From NCBI GenBank assembly GCA_048380335.1, contig DBFCCI010000074.1:1-54246 (forward strand): DNA of 54,246 bases. Direction: 5' to 3'. Of this stretch, positions 50,890 through 54,246 are shown piece after piece; positions within the stretch are counted from its first letter, which is position 1, and each line of letters begins with the position of its first letter. The notes beneath the pieces were generated by a model. That model was not told the origin of the DNA, did no database searches, and saw only the letters and a program-made list of their open reading frames with translations. Source of the DNA: Lachnospira sp900551945. GTDB lineage: Bacteria; Bacillota; Clostridia; Lachnospirales; Lachnospiraceae. The position numbers and the translations under genes are program-made.

Positions 50890-52335
50890 TTAATTAGCTG
50901 CCTTAGGCTGTTTCTTTGTAGCATAGATAAATATACCAAAGAAAATTACAGCGATGATTATACCTGCTGGATAAGCAACTGTTGTTCCGAGGTTAAGACA
51001 CTCTGGTGCATAGAAGAAATATGTCATTGAAACAGCACTCATAAATATTGCTGGTACTGTTGTAATCCAATAGTTCTTCTTTTCTTTAAATAAGAACATA
51101 CTTGCTGTCCATAATACTATCATTGCAAGTGTCTGGTTAGTCCAACTGAAGTATCTCCATACTATTGTATAATCAAGATGTCCTACTATAGCACCAACTG
51201 CAAGTAAAGGTACACAAAGCATTAATCTCTTTGTAAACTTTGACTGGTCTACCTTAAACCAATCGGCAAGAACAAGTCTTGCACTTCTAAATGCTGTATC
51301 GCCTGATGTAATAGGGCAGACAATAACACCAATCATAGCAAGTGCTATACCAATACCACCCATTGTCTTAGAACAAACATCATATATAGCGGCTGACTGA
51401 CCATTTGCAAGAATTGCACTTAAGCCTGTGCTTAAGCCATCTGTTACTTCATATATAGAACAACCTGCTGCTGCCCATATTAAAGCAATAACACCTTCTG
51501 CTACCATTGCGCCATAGAATACGAAATGTCCTTGCTTTTCTGACTTCATACAACGAGCCATAAGTGGTGACTGTGTTGCATGGAAACCTGAAATAGCACC
51601 ACACGCAACTGTAATAAACATAACACTCCATATTGGAGTTGCCTTTGGGTGCATATTAGTAAAGTTAGACCAGATTTCAGGAATTTGATATTCTGAATGT
51701 GTAAATATACCAATAATAACACCAAGAGCCATAATTATAAGACATATACCAAATAAAGGATAAATACGACCTATAATCTTATCAATTGAAATAAATGTTG
51801 CAACAAAGTAGTATGCTAAAATTATCCAAAGCCAAAACTCTGTACTTGTTACAATACCTGATACGTTACCATTCTTAAATAATGTAACTATAAGTCCGGC
51901 AGGACCAACTGCGAATACTGTACCAACCATTACAAGAAGTACAACACTGAATACTCTCATTACATTCTTCATAAAGCCACCGAGGTAAATGCCACAGACT
52001 TCTGAAATAGATGCACCATCATTTCTTTCTGAAAGCATACCAGAGAAGTAATCATGTACACCACCCGCAAAGATTGTACCAAATGTAATCCATAAGAATA
52101 CTACAGGACCCCACAAAGCACCCTGCATAGCACCAAATATTGGGCCTAAGCCTGCAATATTAAGCAACTGTACCAAAAACAACTTCCATTGTGGCATTAC
52201 AACATAGTCAACACCATCATTAATCTTAATTGCTGGTGTCTCTCTATCGTCAGGTGCAAATGTATTCTCTACAACCTTACCATAGATAAAGTAACCTCCA
52301 ATTAATAAAATAAGACAAATGAAAAAGCTAATCAT
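50890..52335 (-). CDS. cstA: CstA-family carbon starvation protein (peptide/pyruvate transporter)
   Basis: 481 aa, polytopic, with the CstA core: GYFIYGKVVENTFAPDD near 14, VVMPQWKLFLVQLLNIAGLGPIFGA near 45-69, GGVHDYFSGMLSERN, a long run of helices and GFHATQSPLMARCM. It lacks the large C-terminal region of E. coli CstA (701 aa), as do many Firmicute members. Related proteins import peptides or pyruvate under carbon limitation. GGAGG supports the ATG. The promoter region has a 20-base palindrome, a good candidate control site. Confidence 0.93.
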   Translation of the reverse strand: MISFFICLILLIGGYFIYGKVVENTFAPDDRETPAIKINDGVDYVVMPQWKLFLVQLLNIAGLGPIFGAMQGALWGPVVFLWITFGTIFAGGVHDYFSGMLSERNDGASISEVCGIYLGGFMKNVMRVFSVVLLVMVGTVFAVGPAGLIVTLFKNGNVSGIVTSTEFWLWIILAYYFVATFISIDKIIGRIYPLFGICLIIMALGVIIGIFTHSEYQIPEIWSNFTNMHPKATPIWSVMFITVACGAISGFHATQSPLMARCMKSEKQGHFVFYGAMVAEGVIALIWAAAGCSIYEVTDGLSTGLSAILANGQSAAIYDVCSKTMGGIGIALAMIGVIVCPITSGDTAFRSARLVLADWFKVDQSKFTKRLMLCVPLLAVGAIVGHLDYTIVWRYFSWTNQTLAMIVLWTASMFLFKEKKNYWITTVPAIFMSAVSMTYFFYAPECLNLGTTVAYPAGIIIAVIFFGIFIYATKKQPKAAN

Positions 52336-52456
52336 AACTCATTCCTCCTTTGCAATGAAACAGATATCAAAATCTATTTCATTTTTAATAATCCTATACC
52401 TGTCTTACAATATAAGATTATATTAAATTTTTCACAGTACTGTTTCTCTAATTTGT

Positions 52457-52484
52457 ATTATAGCCAACTTTCGTCAAAATTCAA
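52457..52484 (-). promoter_or_regulatory. Promoter of cstA
   Basis: Minus strand TTGAAT (52479-52484), 16-bp spacer, TATAAT (52457-52462); predicted start about 115 bases before the ATG. Confidence 0.65.
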
Positions 52485-52508
52485 CAAAATTATGCAAAAA
52501 ATTGCACC

Positions 52509-52528
52509 AAAAATATCATGATATTTTT
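52509..52528. promoter_or_regulatory. 20-base palindrome upstream of the cstA promoter
   Basis: AAAAATATCATGATATTTTT, perfect. Its centre is about 34 bases upstream of the -35 box, a position suited to an activator; a partial repeat GTGATATTTT follows at once. The remainder of the gap to 52745 has no other feature. Confidence 0.55.
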
Positions 52529-52745
52529 GTGATATTTTAATAAAGTTAATAATGTTTTTATATATCTTTTTATCCACTTTCTATAAAACAAGTGCCTAAA
52601 CGACTACTTTTATCAATTTTTTTGTTATTTTCATAACAATATCATAAAGCTTCACATTTCACACAACAATAAATGCCTTTTCTCATTGACTATAAGAATA
52701 ATTCTACTTATAATTTTATTATATCAATGTGTGAAAGGAAAAAAT

Positions 52746-53813
52746 ATGATTACAATTAGCCTATGTATGATAGTTAAAAATGAAGAAAACCTTTTAAAAA
52801 GATGTCTTGACTCCTACAAAGATATAAGTGATGAAATAATCATCGTTGACACAGGCTCAACAGATAACACTCTAGCAATTGCTTCTGAATATACAGATAA
52901 GATATACAACTTTGAATGGTGTGGAGATTTTTCTGCTGCAAGAAACTTTGCATTTTCAAAAGCAACTTGTGATTATATCTTTTCTGCTGATGCCGACGAA
53001 GTGCTAGACCACGAAAACTTTCTCAAGCTATTACGTTTAAAAAATACATTAATCCCAGATATAGACATAGTTCAAATGAAATACGTCAACAGTAATGAAT
53101 TTAACACTGTATACAATTGCCAAAAAGAATATCGCCCTAAGCTTTTTAAACGCTTAAGAACATTTACTTGGATATCGCCAATCCACGAAACAATACGCCT
53201 TAATCCCGTTGTATTTGATAGTGATATAGAAATTCTACATATGCCAGAAAATATTCACAACAAACGTGACTTTACTACCTTTATCAATGCTGTTAATCGT
53301 GGAGAAGTCCTTGCCGACTACGTTATTATTATGCTTTGTAAAGAACTTTTTATATCAGGTGAAGATACAGATTTTCTTCCTTTCAAAGACATTTTCAATA
53401 ATATGCTAAATAACGAAACGCACTCCGATGAATGTCGAGAAAATATATCCTGCGCACTTGCAAGAATATATAGAATTGAAAATGATTACAACAATTTCTT
53501 TAAGATATGCCTTAAAAATGTTGCTGTCACACCTTGTTCGGAAATATGTATGGAGTTAGGGCTTTACTTTAAGAATTTAGAAGATTATGAAGAAGCTATA
53601 TTATGGTTTATCAATGCTTCTTCTGAAACAACTGCTATAATTGACACTAGAGCAAATGGCAACAAACCACTCTTTGAAATAGCAGAGTGTTACCGCCTAG
53701 CTTCAAAAAAAGCAAAACTAGCTAATGATACATACCTTAGTGATATATACATGAGCAATAGTCTTGAATACGAGCAACAAGCAAAACAATGGACTATGCC
53801 AGAAGAACTTTAA
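52746..53813 (+). CDS. Family 2 glycosyltransferase with helical (TPR-like) C-terminus
   Basis: 355 aa, no signal peptide. GT-A fold marks: ISLCMIVKNEENLLKRCLDS at the start, IIVDTGSTDNT near 33-43, SADADE (the metal-binding DxD) near 80, and FTWISPIHE near 140. The last 150 residues are helical and resemble TPR-like repeats seen in protein-modifying glycosyltransferases. The start at 52746 has AAAGGA upstream; the longer frame adds 20 codons of hydrophobic residues. Because it lies next to a flagellin gene (convergent) and the window also holds fliB, flagellin glycosylation is a fair guess, not shown by the sequence. Confidence 0.88.
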   Translation: MITISLCMIVKNEENLLKRCLDSYKDISDEIIIVDTGSTDNTLAIASEYTDKIYNFEWCGDFSAARNFAFSKATCDYIFSADADEVLDHENFLKLLRLKNTLIPDIDIVQMKYVNSNEFNTVYNCQKEYRPKLFKRLRTFTWISPIHETIRLNPVVFDSDIEILHMPENIHNKRDFTTFINAVNRGEVLADYVIIMLCKELFISGEDTDFLPFKDIFNNMLNNETHSDECRENISCALARIYRIENDYNNFFKICLKNVAVTPCSEICMELGLYFKNLEDYEEAILWFINASSETTAIIDTRANGNKPLFEIAECYRLASKKAKLANDTYLSDIYMSNSLEYEQQAKQWTMPEEL

Positions 53814-53960
53814 ACTACTATACACTATATAACTCTTGAACTTCTGTTAAATATTTCACTAAACTTAGCACTCAAAAATTATAAAAACTTGCAGAGTATA
53901 TTTCTTAATTTATCACAATATTCTACAAGTATAGGCTTTGGCTCATTGTTAAACTAAAAC

Positions 53961-54053
53961 AAAATGGGTTGTCGCATTAACGAATTTCAGACAAGATATA
54001 GAAGCTTTATCTATACTTTGTAAGAGATTTTTCATTGCGACAACCCCATTTTT
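53961..54053 (-). terminator. Two-tier terminator of the flagellin gene
   Basis: AAAATGGGTTGTCGCA pairs with TGCGACAACCCCATTTT; the interior has ACAAGATATAG paired with CTATACTTTGT and the AGAGATTTTT segment shared with the ftsH terminator. It lies 54 bases after the leftward flagellin stop. Confidence 0.7.
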
Positions 54054-54107
54054 ATATGTATCGAACTAATTAATTATATATTTACAAACAACTCATTCAT
54101 CAAAATA

Positions 54108-54246
54108 TTACTGAAGAAGTGAAAGAACACCCTGATTTGACTGGTTAGCCTGTGAAAGCATTGACTGACCTGCCTGCATAAGAATATTGTTCTTGCTGTA
54201 TTCAACCATTTCTTTAGCCATATCTGTATCTCTGATTCGTGACTCA
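54108..54246 (-). CDS. Flagellin, C-terminal end (cut by window edge)
   Basis: The last 45 codons of a leftward gene: SRIRDTDMAKEMVEYSK, LMQAGQSMLSQANQS and the end VLSLLQ. This is the conserved D0 C-terminal helix of bacterial flagellins, which packs in the filament core and is exported by the flagellar secretion system. The N-terminal D0/D1 and the variable domain lie outside the window, so the gene number cannot be given (no symbol used). Confidence 0.93.
   Translation of the reverse strand, partial: ESRIRDTDMAKEMVEYSKNNILMQAGQSMLSQANQSNQGVLSLLQ

Overview
The window looks like a chromosomal segment of a low-GC, motile, gut-type Firmicute of the Lachnospiraceae kind (something like Lachnospira/Eubacterium is my guess). 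The reasons are very AT-rich DNA, a flagellin gene cut by the right edge plus a flagellin lysine methylase, the DapL route to diaminopimelate, pectin-side-chain enzymes (GH105, GH43), a YerC/TrpR-type regulator, a DUF1836 regulator and two SleB-type wall hydrolases. There are no tRNA or rRNA genes and no CRISPR array. The only transposase is the tail of an IS982-type gene at the left edge.

Layout. 1-9.3 kb: transposase remnant, then a leftward block of rlmCD-type rRNA methylase, a small acidic-tailed membrane protein, pcrA, a YdjI-like SPFH/zinc-ribbon protein and pspA (membrane stress plus DNA repair), a rightward DUF1836 gene, then leftward yerC and a PHP phosphoesterase. 9.8-17.6 kb: a secreted coiled-coil/SleB wall hydrolase, GH43, dapL, a J-domain protein, a cupin and GH105. 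18-22.7 kb: a large membrane protein, an AlkD-like repair protein, a small helical protein divergent from an XRE repressor, and a patatin phospholipase. 23.2-37.1 kb: an orphan sugar-binding lipoprotein, a second SleB hydrolase with an SH3 domain, an rRNA 2'-O-methylase, pfkA, dnaE, ftsH and pyrG. 37.4-43.2 kb: a leftward set of a phosphopantetheinyl transferase, two ABC-2 permeases and an ABC ATPase, followed by a fliB-like methylase. 43.5-54.2 kb: a glutamine-type ABC transporter whose binding domain and permease are one polypeptide, a DUF2752 protein, lgt, a YkgJ protein, an AEC transporter, an unknown membrane protein, a CstA transporter, a family 2 glycosyltransferase and the flagellin end.

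The most unusual content is between the genes. Family B (three copies, about 217-225 nt, at 11.3, 13.6 and 46.0 kb) is a long closed stem carrying two inner hairpins. The outer stem and the inner stems differ in sequence between copies, yet each copy stays self-complementary, which is the pattern of a conserved structure. Family A (at least six loci) is a second hairpin element of about 110-180 nt, again with compensatory changes in its arms, and is tandemly duplicated inside the ABC-export locus. A third pattern is nested long-loop hairpins of about 60-93 nt at the 3' ends of many genes. Three leftward genes (ydjI-like, dapL, GH105) share a 17-nt purine-rich leader motif well upstream of a start codon that lacks its own clear ribosome site, with a hairpin in between.

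Other points of note are the apparent circular permutation (lobe 2 before lobe 1) of the amino-acid binding domain in the ABC fusion protein, paired TTGACA-N9-TGTCAA operators around the XRE promoter, a WalR-like box next to a near-consensus promoter for the second SleB hydrolase, a 71-nt G-free leader in front of the sugar-binding lipoprotein, and an attenuator-like hairpin upstream of pyrG. Start codons below were moved inward from the longest reading frame where a ribosome binding site showed the real start.
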